Source: Deltaproteobacteria bacterium (GTDB taxonomy: Bacteria > Desulfobacterota > Binatia > UTPRO1). Taken from it: 64,000 bases of DNA. Within the stretch, counting starts at the first letter, position 1. Each line of letters begins with the position of its first letter. Below the pieces are notes generated by a model, which had not been told where the DNA came from, did no database searches, and was given only the letters and a program-made list of their open reading frames with translations. The stretch lies in contig JAJCZP010000071.1 in NCBI GenBank assembly GCA_029262315.1, positions 1-64,000 of the forward strand, given 5' to 3'. This document shows, piece by piece, positions 51,280 to 59,566 of this stretch. Position numbers and translations under genes: made by a program.

Positions 51280-52704
51280 ATGGCCGACGAAGACAGCAGT
51301 CCGATCAGCGGGCTCTATCCGTACGCCGAGCGTTTTGGCGTCATCGATCGTCTCCCCGAGAAGGGTCGGGCGCGCGACGAAATCCTGGCCGAGCTGCGGA
51401 CGATGGCAACCGAAGAAGACGGCTTCTGGCAGACCGGCCAGTGCTCGGGAACGATGTATTGTGGCGATACGTCGCACTACGCCTTCCTGAACGAGGCGTT
51501 CAATCTGTACTCACACGTCAACGCGCTCCAGCGCGACATCTGTCCGAGCGCGACACGCTTCGAGGGCGAGATCACGGCCATGGCGCTTGACCTCATGCAC
51601 GCCGACGCCGTCAAAGAACATCATCCCGGTGAAAGCCCGCGCGGCTCGGTGACGTCGGGAGGCACCGACAGCATCATCACCGCGGTCCTCATGTACCGCG
51701 ACAAGGCCCGTGCCGACAAGAACATCACGGCCCCGGAAATGATCCTACCGAAGACGGCGCATCCGGCATTCGAGAAGGGCGCGCACTTGTTCGGGTTGAA
51801 GGTCGTGCACGCGCCCGTGCACGAGGACACGACGCTGGTCGATATGGACTTCGTCCGCGCCAACATCAACGAGAATACGGTGATGCTCGTCGGCTCGGCG
51901 GGGAACTATCCGTATGGGACCATCGATCCCATCGACGAGCTCTCCGCGTTGGCGCTGGAGCACGACATCGGCCTGCATGTCGACGGCTGTCTCGGCGGCT
52001 TCATCCTCCCCTGGGGCGAGCAGCTCGGCTACGATATCCCGCCCTTCGATTTCCGGCTCCCCGGCGTCACGACGATCTCGGCCGATACGCACAAGTATGG
52101 TTTCGGCCTCAAGGGCACGTCGGTGTTGATGTATCGCGACAAGTCGTTCCGCGATCACGTCTACTTCATGACGCCGGAGTGGCCTGGCGGAAAGTACAAC
52201 TCACCGGGTATCGCCGGCAGCCGCTCGGGCGGCCTGCTCGCTGCCGCCTGGGCGTCGATGGTGAGCCTCGGGCGCGAAGGATACCTGCGCTACGCGAAAG
52301 CGATCTTCGAGACCGCGTTCGCCATGCAGAAGATCGTGCGCGCACACGAGGAGCTCCACATGATGGGCAATCCGACGTTCTGCTTCTCATTCACGTCCGA
52401 TCGTTTCGACATCTACCACCTGAACGACTTCATGCACGGGCGCGGCTGGCGCTTCAACGGCCAACAATACCCGAACGCCATCCATATGTGCGTGACGCGT
52501 CCACAGACGCAGCCGGGCGTCGTCGAGAAGTTCGCGACCGACCTCGAGGCCGCGATCGCCTACGCCCTCGACCCACCGATCGAGCAGCCGAAGTCGGGCG
52601 CGATCTACGGCGGTGTCCCGAAGGACGTCCCGGGCGTCGACGAGTTGGTGAAGAACATCCTCGTCGACTACCTCGACCGCTGCAGCGACGTGCCCGCGCG
52701 CTAG
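51280..52704 (+). CDS. sphingosine-1-phosphate-lyase-like PLP enzyme (group II decarboxylase fold)
   Basis: 474 residues from ATG 51280 (AAGGA upstream). CSGTMYCGD, SVTSGGTDSIITAVLMYRDKAR, VGSAGNYPYGTIDPIDEL, HVDGCLGGFILPW, and SADTHKYGFGLKGTSVLMY with the PLP Lys at 272 match the family of S1P lyase, which breaks sphingosine phosphate to fatty aldehyde and phosphoethanolamine. Bacterial relatives (S1P-lyase-like/PLP decarboxylases) may act on other phosphorylated amino-alcohols. Operon partners, a kinase and a phosphatase, are compatible with such a cycle, and a ceramidase-like gene is elsewhere in the window. No N-terminal membrane helix, so soluble. Confidence 0.88.
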   Translation: MADEDSSPISGLYPYAERFGVIDRLPEKGRARDEILAELRTMATEEDGFWQTGQCSGTMYCGDTSHYAFLNEAFNLYSHVNALQRDICPSATRFEGEITAMALDLMHADAVKEHHPGESPRGSVTSGGTDSIITAVLMYRDKARADKNITAPEMILPKTAHPAFEKGAHLFGLKVVHAPVHEDTTLVDMDFVRANINENTVMLVGSAGNYPYGTIDPIDELSALALEHDIGLHVDGCLGGFILPWGEQLGYDIPPFDFRLPGVTTISADTHKYGFGLKGTSVLMYRDKSFRDHVYFMTPEWPGGKYNSPGIAGSRSGGLLAAAWASMVSLGREGYLRYAKAIFETAFAMQKIVRAHEELHMMGNPTFCFSFTSDRFDIYHLNDFMHGRGWRFNGQQYPNAIHMCVTRPQTQPGVVEKFATDLEAAIAYALDPPIEQPKSGAIYGGVPKDVPGVDELVKNILVDYLDRCSDVPAR

Positions 52705-53387
52705 GCCGCTGAGGCGGGAACCGGCGGCGGCCGATGCACCGTCAGCTCGTAGAAATAAGCAGCGACCAAATAGTAGTGGTTGAGCTCGGTGAACTCGGAG
52801 ATGTTCTTGGAGATCGAGCCCACCTGCAGGGTGGTGTCCTGGATCCACGTCGCCGTGTTGGTGAGCACACCGGTGACGATCAGCGTGAGAATGCAAATCC
52901 GATCGGGGGCGAGCTGACGAAGCCACGGCTGGCGCACGCGGGGGGCCACCAGGGGCAACACGGCGAAGTAGAGAACCATCACGATGTCGGAGAGCTGCTT
53001 CAACCGCTTGGTCGACCGCAGGTTGTGGAGGTTGCGCATCTGCTCGTAGTCGGGCCTCCTGTCGTGCATGACGTCCAAGAGGTGCAGTCCGTAGTCGACC
53101 TCCTCGAGGAGCATGAGAATCGTGCCCGCGAGGGCGATCCCCAGGACTCGTTGTTCCAGCCTACTCGTTCGGTTGCGCAGCCCGCGGACGAGAATGACGA
53201 TGAGGACGAGGAGAATCAGGTGCTGCAGGCTCTCCAGGAGACCGAACTCACGATTGTAGGCCGGACTGACAAGTGATTGCAGTACCTGAACTCCCGAGAA
53301 ATAGCAGGCCATCAGTGCGATCGTTACGGTTGCCGGGACAAGAACGTAGAGGATCGCTTTGTGCCGTCGGGAGAGGGGCTCGATCAT
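52701..53387 (-). CDS. multi-pass membrane protein of unknown function
   Basis: 228 residues from ATG 53387 (longer starts lie over the divergent phosphatase). About six hydrophobic segments: ILYVLVPATVTIALMACYF, LILLVLIVILVRG, VLGIALAGTILMLLEEVDYG, VMVLYFAVLPLV, ICILTLIVTGVLT, YLVAAYFYEL. MLLEEVDYGLHL is reminiscent of membrane proteins with acidic residues in helices but no family is recognised. The stop overlaps the S1P-lyase-like gene: CTAG serves as the stop for both strands. Confidence 0.6.
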   Translation of the reverse strand: MIEPLSRRHKAILYVLVPATVTIALMACYFSGVQVLQSLVSPAYNREFGLLESLQHLILLVLIVILVRGLRNRTSRLEQRVLGIALAGTILMLLEEVDYGLHLLDVMHDRRPDYEQMRNLHNLRSTKRLKQLSDIVMVLYFAVLPLVAPRVRQPWLRQLAPDRICILTLIVTGVLTNTATWIQDTTLQVGSISKNISEFTELNHYYLVAAYFYELTVHRPPPVPASAA

Positions 53388-53442
53388 CGCGCGCGCTGTA
53401 TCGCATGCTGATCGCGAATTTTGAAACACACGGGATCGCGCC

Positions 53443-54021
53443 ATGACGCTGCGACGAGTCTGGACGGGCGGTCTCGCCCTCGTTGCGGTCGCGGTCCTCG
53501 TCGCCTGGGGCGGAAGCCACTATCGCCTCTTTCGCCCTCCGTACCACGGCCTCGGCAAAGAGATCGCATGGCTCGTCGGCGAGCCGGAGGCGGCGTACAA
53601 CTTCGACACCGTCGGGCCCGGTCACATCCTCCGCTCCAGCCTGCCCGATGCGCGCTTCGTCCAGCACCTCCGGGACGAGTACGGCCTGCAACGCATCATC
53701 AGCCTCATCGGAGAGACCGAGGCACACGCAACCGCACGGGCGCTCGGCATCGAGGTCACGACGTACGAGTGGTCCGCGGACCACCTACCGCCGCAGAACG
53801 AGCTCCAGGCGGTACTCGAACTCCTCGACGAAACGGCGCCGGTCCTCGTCCACTGCAAAGGCGGGCTCGATCGCACCGGCTATACGATGGCCTTCTATCG
53901 CGTCACGCGTGAGGGCTGGACGCTCGAAGACGCGCGTCGTGAGATGACCAGCTACTGGCACGTGCCGGAGCGCCATCCTGGCGTCCATGCGGGACTCCGC
54001 GATGCCTTAGGCGCACGATGA
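53443..54021 (+). CDS. membrane-anchored protein tyrosine/dual-specificity phosphatase
   Basis: 192 residues with a single N-terminal membrane helix (VWTGGLALVAVAVLVAWG). VLVHCKGGLDRTGYTMAFYRV is the CxxGxxR(S/T) phosphatase loop with nucleophile Cys, and YGLQRIISLIGETE is the family's preceding strand. Expected to remove phosphate from protein, phosphoinositide or other phosphoester at the cytoplasmic or periplasmic face. Divergent from the membrane-protein gene and unlinked to any kinase. Confidence 0.8.
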   Translation: MTLRRVWTGGLALVAVAVLVAWGGSHYRLFRPPYHGLGKEIAWLVGEPEAAYNFDTVGPGHILRSSLPDARFVQHLRDEYGLQRIISLIGETEAHATARALGIEVTTYEWSADHLPPQNELQAVLELLDETAPVLVHCKGGLDRTGYTMAFYRVTREGWTLEDARREMTSYWHVPERHPGVHAGLRDALGAR

Positions 54022-54047
54022 CGATGGCCCATGGCCCCCTCGATCGG

Positions 54048-55412
54048 CTACGGGTCGCAGGTCCGCGACGTCTCGTCGCACGAGCCACTGCAGCACTGCA
54101 CGGACAACAAACACGAGTTGCCCGCAGCAAGGCACTCGCATGTTCCGGACGCGCCGCAGTCCAAGGAGCAGCATCGTAACGAGTCGGTACACGCCGCGCC
54201 GTTCGCGAGACACGGAGCGCAGGTGCCACCCGCGCCACACGAGTCGGAGCAGCACTCCGTGTCGCTGGCACACGTTCCGCCTTCGGGCAGGCAGCAGGCG
54301 AGGCCGATGGCATCCGGTTTGCCGCACGTCGCGCCGGGGCAACACGAGAGCAGACCCGTGTTGAAAATCGAAAGGAAGCATCCGGCGCCGGCCGGTACAC
54401 AGCAGCTCTCGTCGGGAAGGCATTGTGCACCCGGGCCGCAGCTGAAGGGCGGGGCGCAGGTGTTCGGGATGCACACGCCGCCGCAAGGTCCAACTGCTGG
54501 AATGAAGATCGAGGGCTGGCAGCAGCCGCCCGAGTGAAAAGGACACGCATCGCTGCAGCAGGTGCACTCGTTCGGCGCGCCGGACACTACGCATTGGTCG
54601 AGACCCAGCGGCTGGCTGCTACACGAGTTCGGGCCGTCGCACTCTTCCGACCCGTTGACGATACCGTCGCCGCATCCAACGGGACACGGACCTGGACAAC
54701 ACGTGCACTCGTTCACTGCCCCTGGCGCGGCGCACTCGTCGCCACCGACCGCACACGTGCCCGGGCCGTCGCACTCCTCCGGTCCGGTAATGATGCCGTC
54801 CCCGCACACAGGTGTACTTGCGAGACCACGAAGCGTCGCCGTCTGGCAGTCGACGGCGGGCGGCGCCTTGCGCGCTTTGAACAGTCCCGCTTCGTCACGT
54901 TGAATCGTCGGCGTGTTGAACAGCGCGCAGTTGCGGAGCGAGCCGGTCGTGATGCGGACGCCCACCGATAGCTGCGGCGCTGCCAACGCGAGCCCGGTTC
55001 GCGTGGCGACGATCTTGACGAGTCGGCCCTCTTTCAGCAGGGCGACTCGGACTTCTGAAATGCCGTCCGGTGCTTCCCGGTTCACGAACTTGTAACGGTC
55101 GGCCTTGCTGATCTTGGTCGTCCACCCAGGCTTCCCGAGTCCGGACGGCATGATGAACACGGCCGTCGACTCGCCGTTGCCCGGCAAGAGTTCGAGCAAC
55201 ATGCCACTGGTACTCGGGTCGTCCGCGCCGCCGATTGTCGGGAAGAGCAAGGTCGGGTCCTTCAACAGAACAACCACCTTCTCTTTGCCAGACGACGTAC
55301 GCTTGATGATGATCTTCTGACCGACGACCGCTCGATCGAGCGCCCACGCGTCGCCCAACGCGAGCGTCAGGATCGCCACGACGGCGAGGAACATGCGGGC
55401 GAGGCCGGTCAC
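54048..55412 (-). CDS. exported Cys-rich protein with CGDG repeats
   Basis: 454 residues from GTG 55412 (ATG 55394 possible). Signal peptide (MFLAVVAILTLALGDAWA), a beta-rich domain to about 190, then two copies of CGDGI-EECDGP (the cysteine-rich repeat seen in secreted proteins of myxobacteria and Binatota-like genomes), then four to six small knottin-like modules such as GTCASDTECCSDSCGAGGTC and CCSLDCGASGTCEC. More than 40 Cys in the last 260 residues means extensive disulfides. Likely an outer-surface or secreted structural/adhesion protein. One N-X-S sequon (NGS) is present. Confidence 0.8.
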   Translation of the reverse strand: MTGLARMFLAVVAILTLALGDAWALDRAVVGQKIIIKRTSSGKEKVVVLLKDPTLLFPTIGGADDPSTSGMLLELLPGNGESTAVFIMPSGLGKPGWTTKISKADRYKFVNREAPDGISEVRVALLKEGRLVKIVATRTGLALAAPQLSVGVRITTGSLRNCALFNTPTIQRDEAGLFKARKAPPAVDCQTATLRGLASTPVCGDGIITGPEECDGPGTCAVGGDECAAPGAVNECTCCPGPCPVGCGDGIVNGSEECDGPNSCSSQPLGLDQCVVSGAPNECTCCSDACPFHSGGCCQPSIFIPAVGPCGGVCIPNTCAPPFSCGPGAQCLPDESCCVPAGAGCFLSIFNTGLLSCCPGATCGKPDAIGLACCLPEGGTCASDTECCSDSCGAGGTCAPCLANGAACTDSLRCCSLDCGASGTCECLAAGNSCLLSVQCCSGSCDETSRTCDP

Positions 55413-55588
55413 GACCGGAATCGTCCCACGGAAGGAGAACTGGCGTCAACGACTTTCTGAGAATTCTGGCCTTCGTCCACGACGGTATCCCCTGCGCGAT
55501 CGGAAGGAACCGTCTCAGTGCGACACACTACTGAATCACCCGTTCGACTCGGCGTGCCACCGAGCCCCGGGGATGCCCCCAGACGCGA

Positions 55589-56569
55589 CTAGGACCGGAC
55601 GATCAGGACGACCTTGCCGAAGTTCTCATTGGCGCCCACGTAGGCGTGCGCGGCATCGGCTTCGCTGAGCGGGAAGGTCCGATCGACGACAGCCCGGATC
55701 ACGCCCGACTCGATCAGCGGTAGCACACGTTCCTTGAATGCACGGGTGATGGCGAGCTTCTCGTCGAGCGAGCGACTGCGAAGCGTCGAGCCGATCACAC
55801 GCAGGCGCTTCTGCACCATCGCGGCAAGATTGATCTCGGCGCTGAGGCCACCCATCAAGCCGATCAGCACCAGGCGGCCCTTGGGGCGAAGGATCTTCAT
55901 GTGGCTGGCGAGATACGAGCCACCGATGCAGTCGAGCGCGACATCGATCCCCTGCTTGTCGGTGAGTGCCGTGATCCGCTCCGCGAAATCCTCGTTCTTG
56001 TAGTTGATGCCGACGTGCGCCCCGAGCGCGAGACAGCGCGCGATCTTGTCGTCGGTGCCGGCCGTAACGTAGACCTCGGCGCCCGCCTCGCGCGCGAGCT
56101 GGATCGCGGCCGTGCCGACCCCACTGCCACCGGCATGAATGAGCACACGTTCGCCGGCCACGAGACCCCCCTCGAGGAAGAGATTCAGGAAGGCCGTGTA
56201 GAACACCTCGGGAATCGCCGCCGCCTGCACGAAGTCGAGCGCGTCGGGAATGCGGAGCAACATGCCGGCGGGGACCGCGACGGCCTCGGCGTAGCCACCG
56301 CTCCCGAGCAGAGCGCAGACACGATCACCGACGCGCCATTCGGTCACCGCACTCCCGACCGCGGCAACCGCCCCCGCAACCTCGAGTCCGAGCACACCGG
56401 ACTCGCCGGGCGGCGGCGGATACAGCCCGCGGCGCTGCAAGAGATCGGCGCGGTTCACGGCCGTGGCGTGTGCGGTGACCAGCACCTGGTCGGAAGCGAG
56501 CGTCGGCTCGGGCATGTCGACCGTCGCGAGCGTCCGCGCGTCGTCGTCCTGAACGAGAATGGCCTTCAT
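55589..56569 (-). CDS. quinone oxidoreductase-type zinc-less alcohol dehydrogenase (PIG3-like)
   Basis: 326 residues from ATG 56569. NRADLLQRRGLYPPPPGES..VLGLEVAG, RVGDRVCALLGSGGYAEAV, and VLIHAGGSGVGTAAIQLARE for NADPH binding. MDR-superfamily enzyme reducing quinones or enones in the cytosol. A 176-bp gap with no gene separates it from the Cys-rich gene. Confidence 0.88.
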   Translation of the reverse strand: MKAILVQDDDARTLATVDMPEPTLASDQVLVTAHATAVNRADLLQRRGLYPPPPGESGVLGLEVAGAVAAVGSAVTEWRVGDRVCALLGSGGYAEAVAVPAGMLLRIPDALDFVQAAAIPEVFYTAFLNLFLEGGLVAGERVLIHAGGSGVGTAAIQLAREAGAEVYVTAGTDDKIARCLALGAHVGINYKNEDFAERITALTDKQGIDVALDCIGGSYLASHMKILRPKGRLVLIGLMGGLSAEINLAAMVQKRLRVIGSTLRSRSLDEKLAITRAFKERVLPLIESGVIRAVVDRTFPLSEADAAHAYVGANENFGKVVLIVRS

Positions 56570-56640
56570 GAGGTCGGCGCTACCATGGCGTTTCGGGAGA
56601 GACAATCGCGCTCGCCGCGCGATGGCGATATGAGACGTCG

Positions 56641-57876
56641 ATGCGCGCTGCTGGCATCTTGTCCCTGTACTGGTTCGTGGTGCTCGGCGCGCTCGGCGTC
56701 TGGTTCCCGTTCTACAGCCTGTATCTGAGCGAGAACGCCGGCCTCACCGGCTCGCAGGTCGGCATGGTCATGGCGATGCTGCCACTGGTCGGCATGGTGG
56801 CGCAGCCACTCTGGGGGCAGATTGCCGACCGGACCGGCGCGCGTGCCCGCGTCATGTCGCTGCTGACGCTCGGCGCCGCCGCCGGCTACGCCGCCCTCTG
56901 GTTCAGCAATGGGTTTCACCAACTCTTGATCGGGACCGCCGTCCTCGCCGTGTTCTCGACGTCAGTCCTGCCGATCAGCGTCTCGGTGAGCCTCGCCGCG
57001 CTCCGCGATGTCGGACCGCATGCGTTCGGCATCGCCCGCGCGTGCGGCACCGTGGGCTTTCTCGTTGCGGTCATCGCATTCCCGAAGTTCCTCGACTGGC
57101 TACAGGCGAACGGCGCCCCCGCCGCCATCCCGGGCGGTCCGTCGGAGCCCGGGCTCGCCCTCATCCTGCCGGCCACAGCGGTGGTCGTCCTGCTGGCCTC
57201 GCTGATCTCCCTTGCCGTCCCGCGCGAGGGTAAGGGAGGGGCGCGCGCCTCCAAAGGGGACTGGCGCGTCTTGCTCCGACATCCGCCCTACGTCCGCCTG
57301 CTGCTGTTCACGTTCGGAGGCTATCTCTTTCTGCAGGGCCCGATGACGTTGTTCCCGATCTTCGTCCGCTCACTCGGCGGCGGCATCGAGACCGTCAGCC
57401 AGATGTGGGTCCTCATGCTCGTCCTCGAGATCCCGCTCGTCGCCCTCTCGGGCGCCGGCCTCGATCGCGTCGGACCGAAGGGTTTGATTCTGATCGGCGT
57501 TGGCGCCGGCGCGGTTCGCTGGCTCGTCTGCGCCGTGTCCTCGAACCTGGCCCTCATCTACGCGGTGCAGGTTCTGCACGGCGTCACCGTCATGGGTCTC
57601 ATCATCGGCGCACCGCTCTACGTCGATGCGGTGGTTCCACCGCATCTGCGTTCGACCGGCCAGGGTATCCTCGCCATGGTCGGCATCAGCACCGCGGGCA
57701 TTCTCTCGAACCTCACCGTCGGATGGCTGTTCGAGCACGTCGGAGCGTCAGCACCCGCGCTCTTCGCCGGCTGCGGCTCGGCCGCACTCGCGCTCGCGAT
57801 TCCCTGGGCGTTGCCGGAGGCGACGCATGTGCAGCACGAAATCGTTGAGGAGGAGATCGGTCGAGCACTGCCGTAG
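56641..57876 (+). CDS. major facilitator superfamily transporter
   Basis: 411 residues, 12 predicted membrane helices, with GQIADRTGARARVMSLLTLGAAAGY in loop 2-3 (the MFS motif A region) and VPPHLRSTGQGILAM in the second half. Resembles MFS_1-like/PPP family permeases. Substrate unknown. Divergent from the quinone oxidoreductase with a 71-bp gap; it is separated from the convergent repeat protein by 19 bp. Confidence 0.85.
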   Translation: MRAAGILSLYWFVVLGALGVWFPFYSLYLSENAGLTGSQVGMVMAMLPLVGMVAQPLWGQIADRTGARARVMSLLTLGAAAGYAALWFSNGFHQLLIGTAVLAVFSTSVLPISVSVSLAALRDVGPHAFGIARACGTVGFLVAVIAFPKFLDWLQANGAPAAIPGGPSEPGLALILPATAVVVLLASLISLAVPREGKGGARASKGDWRVLLRHPPYVRLLLFTFGGYLFLQGPMTLFPIFVRSLGGGIETVSQMWVLMLVLEIPLVALSGAGLDRVGPKGLILIGVGAGAVRWLVCAVSSNLALIYAVQVLHGVTVMGLIIGAPLYVDAVVPPHLRSTGQGILAMVGISTAGILSNLTVGWLFEHVGASAPALFAGCGSAALALAIPWALPEATHVQHEIVEEEIGRALP

Positions 57877-57895
57877 GGTCACACGGCGCGAACGA

Positions 57896-59458
57896 CTAGA
57901 ACTTCGCCGACGGGATGCAGAGCTCGAACTCGGTCTTGGTATCGATGCGACCGCTGTCGAACTGATTCGCGATGAATACACCCGTGCGCTTCTCGTGCTT
58001 CGGCTGCTTGGGATCGATCTTCACGCCCTTGTCGCCGACGGTGAGAATCCCGCACCCGTCCTGGGCAATCTCCTTCTTGGCGAGTCGGGCCTTGTAGCAG
58101 ACGAGATGTGAGCCGGGCTGGTCGATCGCGGCTGGTGTGATCGGCTTCGGCGTGCCCTTGTCCGGGCCGCTCAGCACGAACGGGGTCCCGGCCTTCTCGG
58201 TCGGGTTACAGAGCTTGGTGATACCCTTCAGATCGTAGCGGCGCGTCTGGAACTGGTCGGCGACCTCGACCTGCATGCCCTTCGGAAACTTCGGAAGCTT
58301 CGTTCCATCGAACCTCTTCCGTTGCAGCTTGGCCTTATAGCAAAGGAAGTGGTCGACTGTATGGCTCCCGGGGTCGGGCACGATCGCCGGAACGCTCAAG
58401 TCCTTCCCGGTCGGGACGAGCAGACTGATGGGACGCTTAGCCTCGAGGAGGAGGTCGTTGCACTGGTTGACGATCCGGATGCCCGTCCGCGCGCTGAACT
58501 TCGGAGCGCCCTTTGCCGCCTTGATTTGATATTCGGTCAGATGGACCAGCGGATCGACGATGCCCTCACCGTTTTTGTTGCCCGGGACGCCCAGAGTGAG
58601 CGGCTTCTTGACGTCGTAGTCCGCGAAGCGGAACTGATCGGTGAGCGTGACGGGGCCAAACTTCGCGGGCCGCGGCTGTCCCTTGGTCGGCTTGGTCTTG
58701 TAGGTCACGAAGTGATCGAGATCGGGGCTCATCACACGACACGACGCGAGGTTTCCGAAGAGGCCCCCGGTGCTAAAATTCGGGCCCAACACAGGGATCC
58801 GGACCGCGATCTGACACGTGTCCGGTCCGCTGCTCTCTGCCACAGTGTCGGCTGCGCCACTGACGCTTACGGTGCGGTCGACCCTGAAGAGGTCGTCGAC
58901 GAGGCTGCCCCCCGGACAGTCGACGATCGTTGCGGTCGCTGGCGATGGCACCGGCCAGTCGATGTTGAGCACAATCTCGGCGAACGCGCTCGGGCGGTCC
59001 GTATTCACGAGCAGCGAGAAGCTGGTGACGAACTCCACAATCACGGTCACGGCCGCGGGCGACGTATTGGCGAAGACGATGGCGCCGTTGAACGCATCTT
59101 CGAGGGCGTAGCGTAGGCCGCCCGGGTCGGCCTCGCAGGCGAGGTCGACAGCGAGGTCGATGACCGAGTCGAGGCCATCGTTGGTCGCCGTCGACGTTCC
59201 ACCGAAGGTCACGTTGCCCGGCTCCGCCTCCTCGAGGATCAGCTGCGTGACCGACGGCGGCGGGTCTTGAACGGTGAGCGAGAACCCCGCCGGGAAGGCG
59301 CCGAGACTCTGTCCGGCATCATTGCGTATGTCGACGATCCGAAACGACGCGGAGCTCGATGCCGAGGCCAGGGCGGAGACACCGGCGTCGCTGGTCGCTG
59401 GCAGGGCGAGCAGGAGAAGCAGCACGAGGAGCGGTAGCCTACGGTCGAGGGAGTGCAT
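57896..59458 (-). CDS. exported protein with tandem C-terminal repeats (DUF7450-like)
   Basis: 520 residues from ATG 59458 (TTG 59476 in the track is less likely). Signal peptide LPLLVLLLLLALPATSDAG, an N-terminal beta-rich region of about 230 residues, then at least three related units of about 90 residues: DHFVTYKTKP..QFRFADYDVKKPLTL, DHFLCYKAKLQRKRF..QFQTRRYDLKGITKLC, HLVCYKARLAKKEI..NQFDSGRIDTKTEFELC, with conserved Cys. Probable secreted or surface protein. Three N-X-S/T sequons (NVT, NTS, NFS) occur before the repeats. Confidence 0.7.
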   Translation of the reverse strand: MHSLDRRLPLLVLLLLLALPATSDAGVSALASASSSASFRIVDIRNDAGQSLGAFPAGFSLTVQDPPPSVTQLILEEAEPGNVTFGGTSTATNDGLDSVIDLAVDLACEADPGGLRYALEDAFNGAIVFANTSPAAVTVIVEFVTSFSLLVNTDRPSAFAEIVLNIDWPVPSPATATIVDCPGGSLVDDLFRVDRTVSVSGAADTVAESSGPDTCQIAVRIPVLGPNFSTGGLFGNLASCRVMSPDLDHFVTYKTKPTKGQPRPAKFGPVTLTDQFRFADYDVKKPLTLGVPGNKNGEGIVDPLVHLTEYQIKAAKGAPKFSARTGIRIVNQCNDLLLEAKRPISLLVPTGKDLSVPAIVPDPGSHTVDHFLCYKAKLQRKRFDGTKLPKFPKGMQVEVADQFQTRRYDLKGITKLCNPTEKAGTPFVLSGPDKGTPKPITPAAIDQPGSHLVCYKARLAKKEIAQDGCGILTVGDKGVKIDPKQPKHEKRTGVFIANQFDSGRIDTKTEFELCIPSAKF

Positions 59459-59566
59459 GTGCACGATTCTAGTCAAAGAACCTCCCCGCGGGAAACTCGA
59501 TTCGTCGGGCTCGCGTCCCCCGCGGGTGAGATCTCACGCAAACCTCACCCGCAGGCGGCACCAGAA

